From positions 32,501 to 63,087 of the forward strand of contig VIGQ01002054.1 of the NCBI GenBank assembly GCA_009663005.1: a DNA stretch of 30,587 nt. The letters run 5' to 3'. Below the pieces are notes generated by a model, which was given only the letters and a program-made list of their open reading frames with translations, made no database searches and was not told where the DNA came from. Of the stretch, positions 19,641-30,587 are shown piece after piece. A program made the position numbers and the translations under genes. Numbering within the stretch: position 1 is the first letter of the stretch; every line of letters starts with the position of its first letter. Source of the stretch: Actinidia chinensis. Taxonomy: Eukaryota > Streptophyta > Magnoliopsida > Ericales > Actinidiaceae.

Positions 19641-20580
19641 TCGCACACTCTCACAAAAAAATAAATAAATAAAAGAGTACATATTTTTAGTTGCGTGTAG
19701 GCTGCAGCAGTCCTCTGGGCCACGGGCTATGTTTTTCTGTGGCTTGGGAGCTGTGTAGGAGCTGTCCTTGGTCCCAGTTTCTATGTTGCTGGGCCGATGT
19801 ATGGTAGGGTGCTTTGATTTTGATATTTTTATGTGGTTCATCTGTGGTTTGTTAGTGTAGCCTCTCCTGGCTTTGCGTGGGATGTCCCTGGCCCAAGCTG
19901 GCTACAGCTGGAAGTCAGTTTGATGTTGTGTTTGGTTATGTCTGGAGGTTTAGCTTTTACTGCTTGTTGACTGTTGCTATGCTGGTCTCAACAGGTAGAG
20001 GGCTGAGTGTCTTCCGGTAGCCTCCAGTCAAGTGTCCTGATGTAATTTTTTTGTATTTTCTGTTTGGGCTTTCTCTTTGGCTTACTCAGCTTCTTCTTGT
20101 GTCCCACTCGCGCCCCCCCCCCCCACCCCCCCCCAAAAAAAAAAAGTCGACGGTCTGGATATTGTAGGTTCTGGCTGCATGCGGTTTCTGTTCTAAAGCA
20201 GGGTCCTGTTTTCTACCTATTGCTGATCTTTCCGATTCAAGTTGTCTCGATGCTAATGTTGTTAGAGATACTATGCTGAGGAAAGTTGTTCCTGAGATCT
20301 TTTGTGATGCTTTGAATCGCTAAAGGTTTCTACATATAGGTTACCGCAAGAGTAGTGCCTGCAGCGGTAGGGTGAACCTCTCCCTGTCTGTTGGTTTGTG
20401 TAGAGAGGTGACTGGCTGTTAGCGGGTGATCCTCATTTTAGTTTTTTTTATTATGGCCGTGGTTATGAGTTTTGTTTCCCCTCCTGTTAGTTGCCTAGCC
20501 TCTGGTTTTTTTGCTAGTTTGTCTGCCTGCTCTAGTAGTAGGCTGCTGCTGCTGGTTTAGTCCCTAGTGTGGGGCTGTTT
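19600..20580. other. Mirror of the GC-richer stretch, no clear gene
   Basis: This is the reverse-complement copy of about 18640-19580 and includes a TAAA-type microsatellite (19657-19674). Open stretches in it (19602-19841 minus and 20064-20279 plus) do not agree in frame with the left-arm copy. Confidence 0.5.
20113..20145 (+). repeat. C-tract/A-tract homopolymer (mirror)
   Basis: The run is C12, A, C9, A11. It is the counterpart of T12-G15 at 19041-19067. Confidence 0.9.
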
Positions 20581-23500
20581 TGATAACCATCAAAAGAAGC
20601 CAAATCTGACCTGCTTCAATCTTTGAAAGAGATCTCTACATCTTCAACGAGAAATCTTCCTCAAGGTTCACATTATTTTGGAATAGTTTAATTTCAAAAT
20701 TCTCTCTCCTGTGCTCATGCACTTTGCAGGTATAGGGAGGCATATATGATAAAAGCAGAGTACGATTGGATCAAGTGTTGAGAAAGATTCTTGGTTTGCT
20801 TTTCAACACTGTGAAAGCGAAGGAGAGGGTGTCCACAATGTGGTAGACGAGTGCCTGGGTACAAATATTCCTTATTGAACTTGCAAAAAATGTACCTGCA
20901 CTAAAAGAATAGTGTCATACGGCCGGTTGGCTTTTTGATATTTACTGTCATTTGTGGTTGTGTTTGGGTAATGATCCTTTGTTCTATGTACTGAGGAAAC
21001 ATATGACAAATCAAGTGAAGACATTGAGGAACTATTGGCATAGATGTAAAAACTATTCAAAGTTGAGTGCCTTAGATGATAAGGATAAATATGATGCTTA
21101 TTAAGGATCATGGACCAGGTAATTTGAAATTACATTGAAATATTTTTATAAATGCCACAGTTATTTAATTCTACTTTTTTTCCCTCCACTTTTATATAAA
21201 TCTACTTCATGTCGTGGGTTAGTGGGTACCAATGGGGGGTGGGTGTGTTATAAAATTGCGGGATCTTTTGTTAATTTACTATGTATTTTGTTACCGCTGT
21301 AATCTCACTGTTTTCAGCTAACATAAACCAAAATTATTTAAGGGGTCTTCTTCTAAATTGTTGTCACTTCATATGATCCAGAAGCATTGTCAAGGTACTT
21401 AATCTTTATGTGTTTAGAGTCATGTTTTCCTGAGGAGGTGACTAAGGTAATTAATTTGATGCAGCTATAAAATAAGTCTGTGAATCAAATTCCATTGTGT
21501 GGGTGATATATTGATGATGAAACTCTATGAAATGTAGCAAATCCGAAGCAATATAGATTGTAGGTTATTGCTCGGTGCTTTGTATTGTGTCATTTTATTG
21601 TTTGTGACCATAGGCAAACCACATTATTTTCAGTTGATGATCATCTCAATGTTTATCCATGATAGAATACATCTACCCGGCATACTAATGCTTGTAAAAC
21701 ATTTAAAACCAATAATAATACTCGGATGCATGCGCCATCTGGACTTGATTCATGGATTATCTATTGAGTTTTCAGTAGAATGCAACGCCGTCAACTCGTT
21801 GAAGCTTCCCCCCCCATACAGAAGCTTCACAATTTTCTTGCTTCCCTACTTGATACTGATTGATGCTCTCCCGTTGTGATGGGTGGTGGAAATGCAGCGA
21901 AATGTTCTTCACGTTCCCTGCCATCAGCATTTTCATTCATTTTGGAGGTGCCTGCAGCCGGCTGATGTGGGAAAACACTAATTTGCTTCACTGGTACGGT
22001 GGTACCTTTCTTCTTATGGAACTTATTTCGTTCTTGAATTAACAAACTAACGATAGATATTTTCATTACATATGGTTGGTTATTGTTTATTGATTATTGA
22101 ATTATATTCTCTAAATTTAAGAATTTTCTGCCATTGAGAGACAATAGTATTATTGTCCAAGGTGCACTCATTTTTTTACGTTTTTTCTGTAATTGATATT
22201 ATGCAACGGTAATGTTACTAAAAGGCATTCATTTCATTCCATTTCTAGTGTGTATTTCTATATATGGATATGCGAGTAGTGTACGCTTCTCGTGTTATTT
22301 ATTTGCACAGGGACTGTTTTTTAAAACGTACTTTGTCTTGTCTATGCATGATGTCTTCAATTTTTTAAAGAGGACCAGAGGATGATTATCCATATTGATA
22401 TTTGTTCATGGCCTTTACTCCTTGTGCATTGTATCTGATGCAGTACCATGTACTTTGTATGTAGTTTATCAAGTACTTAATGGTGGCCTCGGGTAGGGGA
22501 ATCTGTTTCACTCTGTTACATGGGCCCAAACAATGATCAAGGTATCTATTCGTCTTCTAGGTATCTCTGTGTACTGAATTGTCTTGCATGGCTGAGATTC
22601 TTCATTCATTAAAACTACAGGCTTGGATCATGCTATTGGGATTGATATGTGTGCCGAGGCGGGGGGAAGGGGAAAGGTATGCATTCAAACCCAACCATAC
22701 TTTATGGATCTTTATATTCCAGATAGTTCATTTCAGTACTAATGCAAGCTTGGGAATCCATTTTATACTTTTTTTTTTTTTTTTTGTCTAAAAACAGAAG
22801 AGGAGCATTCTGAAGGGAAACACACATTTGCTGGTTCTTAGAAAAATGGGTGGGTAAGTCTTGTTTGGGTTGTTTCTTTAAGTTTGTGATACAGGAATTA
22901 ACTGTTATTAGGTGACTGACTGAGAGGGAGTGAATTTGATTTTGCAGCTGATCAAATGAGCGGAAATATATTTCCTTCCGGTGGGCTTTCTGTGACAAAA
23001 TGTAGTTATAGCAAACTACTAGAGTTGATCTCATCTACTTCATTGGTACTGTGGCATCGGGTACGAATCCTGTTACTTATTATTTCTATTTACTAACGTA
23101 GTGTTTTTACGATTCGTACTGGAATTCCATAATATCTGTATAATCTTCACAAGTTCTACTATTGTCCAAATATTATTTTGGCAAACTGCGTGCCAAAAAT
23201 ATTATAACGATCATATTTTTGGCTAATGCCAGAACATTTTTGTGTGTGAGTGTGTGTGCAATTATGTTAACTAAAAAAAGAAAATCCACAAAATCATTCA
23301 CGGAGGAAGATGATAAACTCCAGTAGATGGGCCACAGTTTAGCTGAACTTTACCTTATGCCTGAGAGCACAAAAAATTCTCCCCTACAACTTACTTGTTC
23401 AACCAAATAATTCCATAATGCCTCAAAATCAGATACTTCATGCAATATAGTCAATCAAGTTATTTCTTATGTGGTTTATGTATATAATGGGATACAAACA

Positions 23501-23867
23501 GCTGTAGAAGATGAAGTTACGTCGAATTCGTAAATTTCATTGGTCAAGTTGTCAACAAACTGATGAGTTTAAACTTGAAAGTTTAAGGTCGTGCTTAAGC
23601 ATGGAAAATAAACCTAGCTGAGAGACGCATGTCTAAGATGATTTGTATCTTGTGATGAAAAGAAAATGATTGTTGATAAGGGACAGTGTTCACACAATAG
23701 TTAAAGTTCTAAACTTGATAAGGATGGACTCTGATGAAAATGCAGAGTTAAACTTCTTGGGGCAATTATCGGTTGCTATCATCTATCGTTGGAACACAGT
23801 TGGGTGATCTGTTGTTGCTTTTACGTTTGAAAGTGCCGATTTGGCTGATATAGGCTTTGAAAGCTAA
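20581..23867 (+). CDS. Candidate multi-exon gene, unknown product (right-arm copy)
   Basis: Mirror exons are at about 20595-20665, 20730-20858, 21318-21448, 21800-21993, 22621-22676, 22798-22853, 22948-23060 and 23508-23867. The fifth exon is 56 bp in both arms, with the same acag acceptor and ggtatgc donor. The seventh is cleanly open here: ADQMSGNIFPSGG, then LSVTKCSYSKLLELISS. In the third, LSRYLIFMCLESCFPEEVTK is open here but shifted in the left copy. In the last exon this arm preserves DENAEL and the left arm preserves the end ELADIRALKA. The upstream limit is unclear. Confidence 0.45.
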
Positions 23868-23869
23868 AA

Positions 23870-26800
23870 CCTCCAATTTAGATAGGATAGAAATATATAA
23901 ACTGTGCCGTCTCTCACATTTTGGGTTTTTTATTGTTAAAAAATATATGTAAACCTTGCTCCATATGGCTTAAAATGGCCTGTTTAGTTCTTAAGATAAC
24001 CCGTCGAAACCGATGTATAGGTATTCTAACAATTCATTGGGCACACTAATTCACTAATTCCTAAACAACCTTAGTGCAGACACTGTTTAAGTTTTTGGTT
24101 TGTGCTAAACCAAGGAAGCAAATAACACGACCAATTGTGTCTTCAATTGACTTTATTTCATGCTATTGGTCATGTAAGTGGTATATAAAACTTACTTGAA
24201 AGCTCACCATTTGATATGAACCCTTCAATCTACTTGTATTGGCTGGGAGAAATTGAGCAAGGCTGACGACCAGCTCTGTTAACCATCTCCACTGTATTTT
24301 GTAGCAGCATTCTCTTTTAAATAAGGATAATGCTTGACTCATTTAGCTCTTTTGGCGGATAAAGGCCATGGCAGTAAGCAGCATTCGAACAACGAAATTT
24401 GGCAGCGAAATTTCGCACATATTTCTTCAACTGTCCGGCTTATCTCACCATCAAGTTAAAAAAAATGAATGCATTCTAGATTTTGAGCTGTGTCATGCCA
24501 TCCATTCACTAGCAGCACCATTATAGTATAAGATCAACAAGCATATGTTCTTTTCCCCTATCAATGGAATATATTGACCATTTTTATTCGGCAAGATATA
24601 GGAAAATCCTTTCTCTAGAAATAATCAGTTAAAAATATCTACCATGTACCCCTAGATTTAGAATTTAGGACATTTGAATACATCAACAGGATGCAAACCT
24701 GGGAATTGATAAGTGTAAGCTCAAAATGGGTGTGTTTGTTGAAAGTCTTGCCCTAAAGTTCCGGTTAGTTCATCTAACAATGCCTCTGTTGGTATTAAAG
24801 TTTGAGTTCTTGATTTGACGTGTAGAATATTCCTGCGACATTGGCTTCACTATACACTAATAATGGTATTCGAAGGTCGCATTCCAGAGCAATTTCTTTT
24901 CAGTGTTGCCAATCAAAAGTCTCGTAGTGTCTATTGAATCATGATGTGCATGGAGATATGTGGAAGGAAAGTATAAAAGCAAATGACAGGTTGTAATGAA
25001 GTGACAAAATTAATTTCTTTGCGATTTTCACTATCTATTTTAATTACTGAGTTCCAAACACAGTTCAAACTTTATATGACGACGTGGTGCATGTGGACCA
25101 TAATTTAAGACCACTGGTTATGCGGATCACGTGGAGACAACCAAGCCATCATGAATTTACGTGGGAGGACGAATGTCTCATCCATGCTATTTTTGATTCA
25201 TGATCGTAAGCACCACATTCAATGACCTGTAGTGTTCAATATTGATTTGGTGGAGCCCTAGTTAATGTTAACTGTGGATAAAGTTACATGTTAAATAATT
25301 TGTTGTTTTGCCAAATTAGGATGTTTGTTGCTTACAAATCTCTTCAGTTGTCTCCTCTCCCATGATTGAACCTTGCCAATTGTTAGGGATCTGTTCTTCA
25401 ATTGATCTTTAGCCCCTTTAGGCTTTCAAACATATCAGCAACATTATTGGCATAAATCGTTTTGAGTGGTGGTATATAGGATGTTCATGTACTTTCATAT
25501 TCAAAGTTTATATTCTTCTCATAGCCATGTTAGCTAGTGAACAGGTCAAATTCAACCATCCATCTCTCCAGAAGACCCAAACGTCCCAATTGCTTAATTA
25601 CATGGTATGCAAAATGTAAAGGCCCCTATTTCCTGAGAAAGTTCTCGATACCCCGACCAATTAGGTATTTCTTATTCTCTGGTCATCTCCATATTGTGAA
25701 CTCATCATTAGATAGCATGGTAATAAACAAATATGCATGATGGTTGATTATATGAATCATGTAATGTTGCATAACAGCATAGCATCCACAAATGGTTAAA
25801 CAATGTGCATGGGATTGCTTATAATAGTAACACGGCACACCAGCTTCGCACCCTTGGCATCTCGTATCTAGGAAATAGCCCTAAACTATGTGAATTTCGT
25901 TAAAGAAAAAAAAAAAACGGCCGGAATATTAACAAATCTCACCCAAGATTCAAGTTTGTTGGAGCAATTAAAAGACGCAGAATAAACTAAACAACATGAT
26001 ATACTGATATCTAACCTAGCTGTATCAATCATGAAACAATTTGCATGTACATATTGCTTCGAATCAGCATTTTAATCTCAAGTTCAGAGTTTGTAAGTGA
26101 TTCTTTAACATATTCGTGTGGTTTTTTTTTTGCTCATAGAACTCTTCTTTAGAGTTTGTTTTGTTTTAACTCTATTGCATGGTTGTATGTGGCATATTTT
26201 GTTATGATACCAGGACATAGTCTTGGGGAGTCAAGTTTAGAATCTGCCATCTATTTTCAAGTTCATTTTTTTTAAAAAATAAAAAACTTTTAATGTTGGG
26301 CATTTTATTATTTTAAAATTACATCAACATATACAATTATGGGTATTTTTCATTATTTTTTTTATCTTAATTGATCGTCATTGTTTGATTTTATTTTCAT
26401 GCATTTATTTAACCGGGGAGTCATGGTTAATGTGAGTATAGCTTTAGTAAACTGATCTTGTTTTCATAAATTTTTGGCTTTTAAATTTTGGGAAAATTAC
26501 AAAAAAAAAAATAAAAAATTAGAGGGTTTTGACCGTAAAACAAATTATTTTTATAGTTGTAATTTGTAACCAATCAAGGTTTTAATTTGTTAACAACAAC
26601 GGTCAAAAAATTACAGGATGTTTTTTTTTATGGGCTTTGGCCGCTGTTCTAGCAAATGGTCCAAGTTAGGACATTGTAACATCTCCAGTACATTGGCATC
26701 TATATTTTGTACACAAAACTATTGGCTGTGACGCATTTGAGATAAAATGTTGGTGCTAATCTTATGATCATAAGGTTTTTTTTTTTAACCTCTCCCCCTC

Positions 26801-28110
26801 TTCTCCCCCCCCTGTCATTATGAGTCTGATCGTGTGTTTCTCATTTACTTCGTGCATGCATTGTCTGTCACCTCTATAGTCTTCCATGTTAATAGAGACA
26901 GGCCCACATGTATTCAATTTAATAGATAAATCGAACTTGTATGCGAGGAAATTATCTAGTGATTTAGAGTAAATTATAGTGCGTGTTCTAACCTTAGACG
27001 TAAGTGGTTAAATAATAGGTTACCTTTTTTTTTGTCGGAGACAAGGAACAAAACTTTATTTTGATTCCATCGAAAACAGCGAAACGTTTCACTAAGAGGA
27101 GCGAGGAGCGAACATTGTGAAAAGAACGAAAATATATTATTACGATCAAAACACCGCTAAAATATGGAAACAATGCACAAAAATACAACGACACTATACC
27201 TAACAAATAAATTGTATTAACTCATGAATTTAAATTTTCATAAATGATGTACATTTTTCTAAGAGAGATTATATTTTATTATTTTAATATTTATTCACTT
27301 TTAAAATTTTTAAAATATTGTCAAACGTTTTGTCCGTTTTTGAGCCAAACCCGATGAATCGGATTAGTCCACGTGCAGTCCAAAGAGAGCCCCAAAAATC
27401 GAAAATTGAAACCATCCATTTTTTTTGATGCCGTGAGAGGAGGCCATAACCCTTAGAATAGTCCAGCAACTTCTCAAAGTGAGATATAAGGACCATAGAG
27501 AAAAATTATAGTATTATTTTTTTTATTTGATTTTGATGTATTATATATGTTTGATTGTGACAAAGAATTTTTGAGGAGAAGGTATGTATTTCCGATTCTA
27601 AAATTTCATCATTTGGATATGGCAGATGAAAATGTGATTCAGCTCGCTTATCCAAAAATACTAAAAAAAAGTCGATTTTTTTCTTGAATAAGAAAAATTA
27701 AAAAAGTAAAACAAAAAAAAATTACCAATTTTTTCGTACAAAAAGCCAATAAATCTAAATTTAATTTTTTAGATGATTTAATTTTTACAATTTATTTGGA
27801 ATATTTTTTTTTTCAGTAACTTTCTACTAAATTTTTAACTTTTTTGATTTTTTTTTTAATTAAGCACAACCAAAAAAGTAACAAGATTTAATTAAAAAAA
27901 ATAAAAAAAGACAATCTAAAATATAAATTATTATAAAAAAATTATTATTCAAAAATGGACAAAAATGTGTTTTTTGGAAAACGTTGTACAAACCCAAGTT
28001 CAAAATTTTATGTTTTAAATATCTAAACTTTTTCTTACAAAAGGCCAAAATTCTAAATGAATTTTTTCTTAAATGATTAATTTTACACTATTGGCTGGGC
28101 TTTGTTTTTA
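23870..28110. other. Mirror of the 11040-15250 intergenic DNA, no gene supported
   Basis: This is the reverse-complement copy of left-arm DNA with the same order of landmarks. Open stretches at 25537-25740, 26994-27206, 27284-27496 and 27860-28048 are not matched in frame in the left arm. Long A and T runs are frequent. Confidence 0.6.
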
Positions 28111-28117
28111 ATTTTGG

Positions 28118-28676
28118 ATAAATACAAATACCACCCTGAGGGTTTGGTCAAATATGTCTCAGTGCATGATTTTAAAAAATACAGATTCTTCTCACCACTA
28201 ACAACAAAACCAGTGAAATGACTAATAAATCCCTAATCTTTTTATGCATAAAGTAACAAAACAAACAAACAAACAAATTTCTCTCTCTCTCTCTCTACCT
28301 TTCCTCTACCAACACCATTACCCATCACCCTCTCCACCCCACCACTAGCTCACCACCATCGACCACCATCAATCTCCTTTTGGCTACGTTGGAGAGGTTT
28401 AATGGGGAGAGAGAGAATTGAACATTGGTTGTTTGGGATTTTGGTTGATTTAATTGATTGTGCGTGTGTTACGTAGAGAAAGGGGATAAAATGGGTATTA
28501 TTCGACGCTAAACAGATGACATCATCATAACTTGCTGGTCAACATAACTGTTGACTAAAGGAGAGGGGAAATTGTTATATGAGTGTAAATTTAGAGGGAT
28601 AGGACGTAATTTATAGAACTATGAGGGTGAGGCTGTATTTGATAAAAATCTCGGGGGTGGTATTTATAGTTTTCCC
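28118..28676. mobile_element. Second Mutator-like MITE, right-arm copy
   Basis: Mirror of 10478-11037. The target duplication reads taattttgg at 28109-28117 and taatttttgg at 28677-28686. The ends again carry aaataccaccc. CT and CAAA microsatellites lie at 28260-28298. Confidence 0.65.
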
Positions 28677-28747
28677 TAATTTTTGGGACTTGGAAACCCT
28701 TAAAATAATTATTCAGAAAAAGAAAGAAAACGCAAGAAAAAGAAAAA

Positions 28748-29231
28748 AGGAAAAATACAAACAAATTCAGGAATTTGACCTAAGACAACCAAATTAAACT
28801 CATAGTTTAATATATAGATTAATCTCTTGAAATTTAATTTGAAACAATAAAATCTCCTGTAGTTTCCCTTTTATAAATTGACAAAAAATTATGGACTCTT
28901 GTCAAAACTTTAAAACGATTACCATATAACATTATCCACCCTTTAAAACCTTATCGCCTACATTAGGTTTTATTTTTAATTAATGGTCAAGTTATTTTTA
29001 AAATTTACCATATAAAAATGAGGGCTAATTGCATTATATAAATAGTGATGATGTTAAAAAGTTTTTTTTTCTAATTCTTATATAATAAAATTTTTTCATT
29101 AACTCTAAGAAAAGAAAACGGACGAAAGTTTTAATGTGGATCAAGATCAAAATTTAGATTAATTGTTATAAATAAAACAGTAGAGTTTATTTATATGAGG
29201 TCAACCTATGAAGATTGTTTGTAATTTCCCC
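28748..29231. mobile_element. Mutator-like MITE, right-arm copy
   Basis: Mirror of 9895-10390, with ends ggaaaaatacaaac... and ...gtttgtaatttcccc. The flanks are A/G-rich, consistent with the ctttttctt duplication on the other strand. Its end lies about 150 bp before the thaumatin-like exon 1. Confidence 0.6.
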
Positions 29232-29383
29232 GAAAGAAAAAAGTTCAAAACTTTAAATGAAGTAAGTAGGAGAGAGAACGAAGACGAACCCAACTACAGT
29301 TCACTCCTCCATGACTCAAATAAATTTCCACTTCGCCCGGAAACCAAATAGAGTTCCCCACTCTCCACTAACTCTCTCTGGAG

Positions 29384-30189
29384 GATCGTTTCCTGTTTTG
29401 CCTTCCTCCCTTCCACCTTTGCTTTCCCTTTCTTCTCTCTCATGTAACAATCCCAACCAAAAACCCTAATATTCATTATTTTCTTTGATTCAAACCCTAA
29501 ATCAATTTTTTTTATCCACAGAGGTAGGGTTCAAGATCTTCAACAGGTGCCGGCACACGGTATGGCCCGGGATACTAACGAGCGCCGACAGGACAGTGCT
29601 CACCACCGGCCTCGAGAGCGGCAAGTCCCGTACCCTCACGACGCCCAATTCCTGGTCGGGTCGGCTCTGGTCCCGGACCCTCTGATCCCAAGACTCAGCC
29701 AGGAAATTCTCCTGCGCCACCGCCGACTGCTGCTCCGGCGAGGTCCAGTGCGCCGGCGCCCCTCGACGAGTTCACTCTCAACGGCGATCAAGGGCTTGAT
29801 TTTTATGATTGAGCTTGGTCGACGGGGTTACAAACTCCCGATGATGGTGGTGGCGAGGGGAGGTACAAAGATAGGGATGCAGCTCCACCGGGGTGCCTCG
29901 TGTACATCAACGGCTGCGTGCCCCGGCGGAAGATGGGGTGGAGCGGGGGAATTCCAATACGGGAAGTCGCGTGTAAAAGAGCGTGCAAAGCGGTTGGGGA
30001 CCAGCAGTAGGTAGTCTTGGTGTGTAGCGAAGAAGTATGGGAGCCGACGGCGGAGAGTACTTCGCAGTTCGTCAAGCACGTGTCCACGCTCGTACAAGGT
30101 ACGCGTACGATGATCAGCGAGCACCTTCACTTGTGCCTCCGCTGATTACACATGATTTTCTGCCCCAAGCACTTGGCACCAGGTTATAA
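29384..30189 (+). CDS. Thaumatin-like protein (PR-5 family), right-arm copy, frame broken by small indels
   Basis: Mirror of 8951-9755. Exon 1 (about 29384-29443) has lost its ATG by one base (gaggatcg where the left arm has gatggatcg). The intron runs from gtaac at 29444 to ccacag at 29521. Exon 2 opens cleanly as FKIFNRCRHTVWPGILTS and on to LTTPNSWSGRLWSRTL, farther than in the left arm. A frameshift follows at about 29685, after which KFSCATADCCSGEVQCAG and LDEFTLNGDQGLDFYD are readable in another frame. The DYTMIFCP end is shifted by a lost base at about 30150. Its breaks fall at different places from those of the left copy, so the two together imply one intact gene. Confidence 0.8.
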
Positions 30190-30254
30190 AAATTACTTAG
30201 TACCCTTGCAATAATTTTTGTTAGCCTTTTTACTTGTTTCAATTTGGTTTTGGA

Positions 30255-30587
30255 TTCATATAATAAGGTCAAAAGATTTAGTCCTCTGAGAACCACCGCT
30301 CCTTTCTTGATCTCTAAAACAAGGAAAGGAACAACGTAAGCCTTATTGCTATGAGGTTGGCCAGAAAGACTCTCCATGCTGAATTCAGTGATCTGAGACT
30401 AGACGAGGAGGTGAGAGTTTCCTATGGGTAGATTGCTTACCCTAGCTCTCAATTGTACTCCTATTTATAGACTGTTCAACCGTTAGCTCTAAGCCATCAT
30501 GATCACGTGCCTTGCATACTCCCAGTTATCCTTCCTATATCTCCTTACAATTATTCTTGGAGAGATAGTTAGACGGTCCATGCAGTA
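30255..30587 (-). mobile_element. LTR-like sequence, right-arm copy, cut by the window end
   Basis: Mirror of 8548-8880. A clear TATA box, ctataaatag on the minus strand, lies at about 30461-30470. The actgaattcagcat...ggagagtctttct segment lies at about 30360-30395. The palindrome continues to the last base of the window. Confidence 0.55.

Larger units (their letters stand above)
8548..30587. repeat. Giant near-spacerless inverted repeat (palindrome), arms about 11 kb each
   Basis: The left arm (about 8548-19589) matches the reverse complement of the right arm (about 19591-30587) over its whole length. Anchors checked by eye include 8548-8590 with 30545-30587, the thaumatin-like gene (8951-9755 with 29384-30189), the MITEs (9895-11037 with 28118-29231), 12215-12260 with about 26890-26930, and 15270-18602 with 20581-23867. 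At the centre, 19561-19574 pairs with 19606-19619. Paired positions sum to about 39,180 near the centre and drift by about 45 over 11 kb, so there is no large indel between the arms. Differences are dense and often single-base insertions or deletions. The right arm is truncated by the window end. A fold-back sequencing or assembly artefact is more likely than a biological inverted duplication. Confidence 0.95.

Noticed and set aside
29547..30014. 155-codon open frame on the plus strand
   Set aside because: It overlaps the thaumatin-like exon in mostly the wrong frame. The family motifs lie in the other frames, so it is a shadow produced by GC-rich coding DNA.

Overview
The window looks like nuclear DNA from a flowering plant, probably a eudicot. 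It is AT-rich and intron-bearing, with short non-autonomous DNA transposons and a piece of an LTR-retrotransposon LTR. It carries a thaumatin-like (PR-5) gene with a signal-peptide exon and a short GT-AG intron. There are no bacterial-style operons and no intact long reading frame. The species cannot be named from the sequence.

The dominant structure is a giant inverted repeat with almost no spacer. About 8548-19589 reads again, reverse-complemented, as about 19591-30587, with the centre near 19590. The right arm is cut by the window end, so the true arm may be longer than 11 kb. Nearly every element in the left arm has a mirror partner on the other strand. In the stretches compared by eye the arms differ by roughly one base in ten, largely by single-base insertions and deletions, in coding and non-coding DNA alike, and no large insertion separates them. 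That is what two noisy reads of one molecule look like (a fold-back long read left in an assembly). A real, old inverted duplication is less likely but not excluded.

Layout. 1-1330: AT-rich intergenic DNA with a GA microsatellite and a MITE-like inverted repeat. 1400-1640: a possible promoter and a 45-codon ORF. 1850-5320: an old, diverged tandem duplication of GT-rich DNA with a G-quadruplex-type tract; its second unit carries a small Tourist-like MITE. 2650-9175: a younger tandem duplication. Its second copy has gained a 435-bp TSD-flanked element and lost about 1.15 kb. Its first copy ends in a fragment of the thaumatin-like gene. 8210-8880: LTR-like sequence. 8951-9755: thaumatin-like gene (minus). 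9895-11037: two Mutator-like MITEs close together. 11040-15250: AT-rich intergenic DNA. 15270-18602: candidate multi-exon gene of unknown function (minus). 18640-19560: a GC-richer stretch without a clear gene. 19591-30587: the mirror copies of 8548-19589 in reverse order.

Reading the two arms against each other makes both genes coherent: frames broken in one arm are often open in the other. The thaumatin-like protein is then a secreted protein of about 240 residues. The second gene has at least eight candidate exons ending in a shared C-terminus, but I do not recognise the product. I see no evidence for a new defence or mobile system. The most important result is probably structural: this locus should be re-assembled before biology is inferred from its copy numbers.
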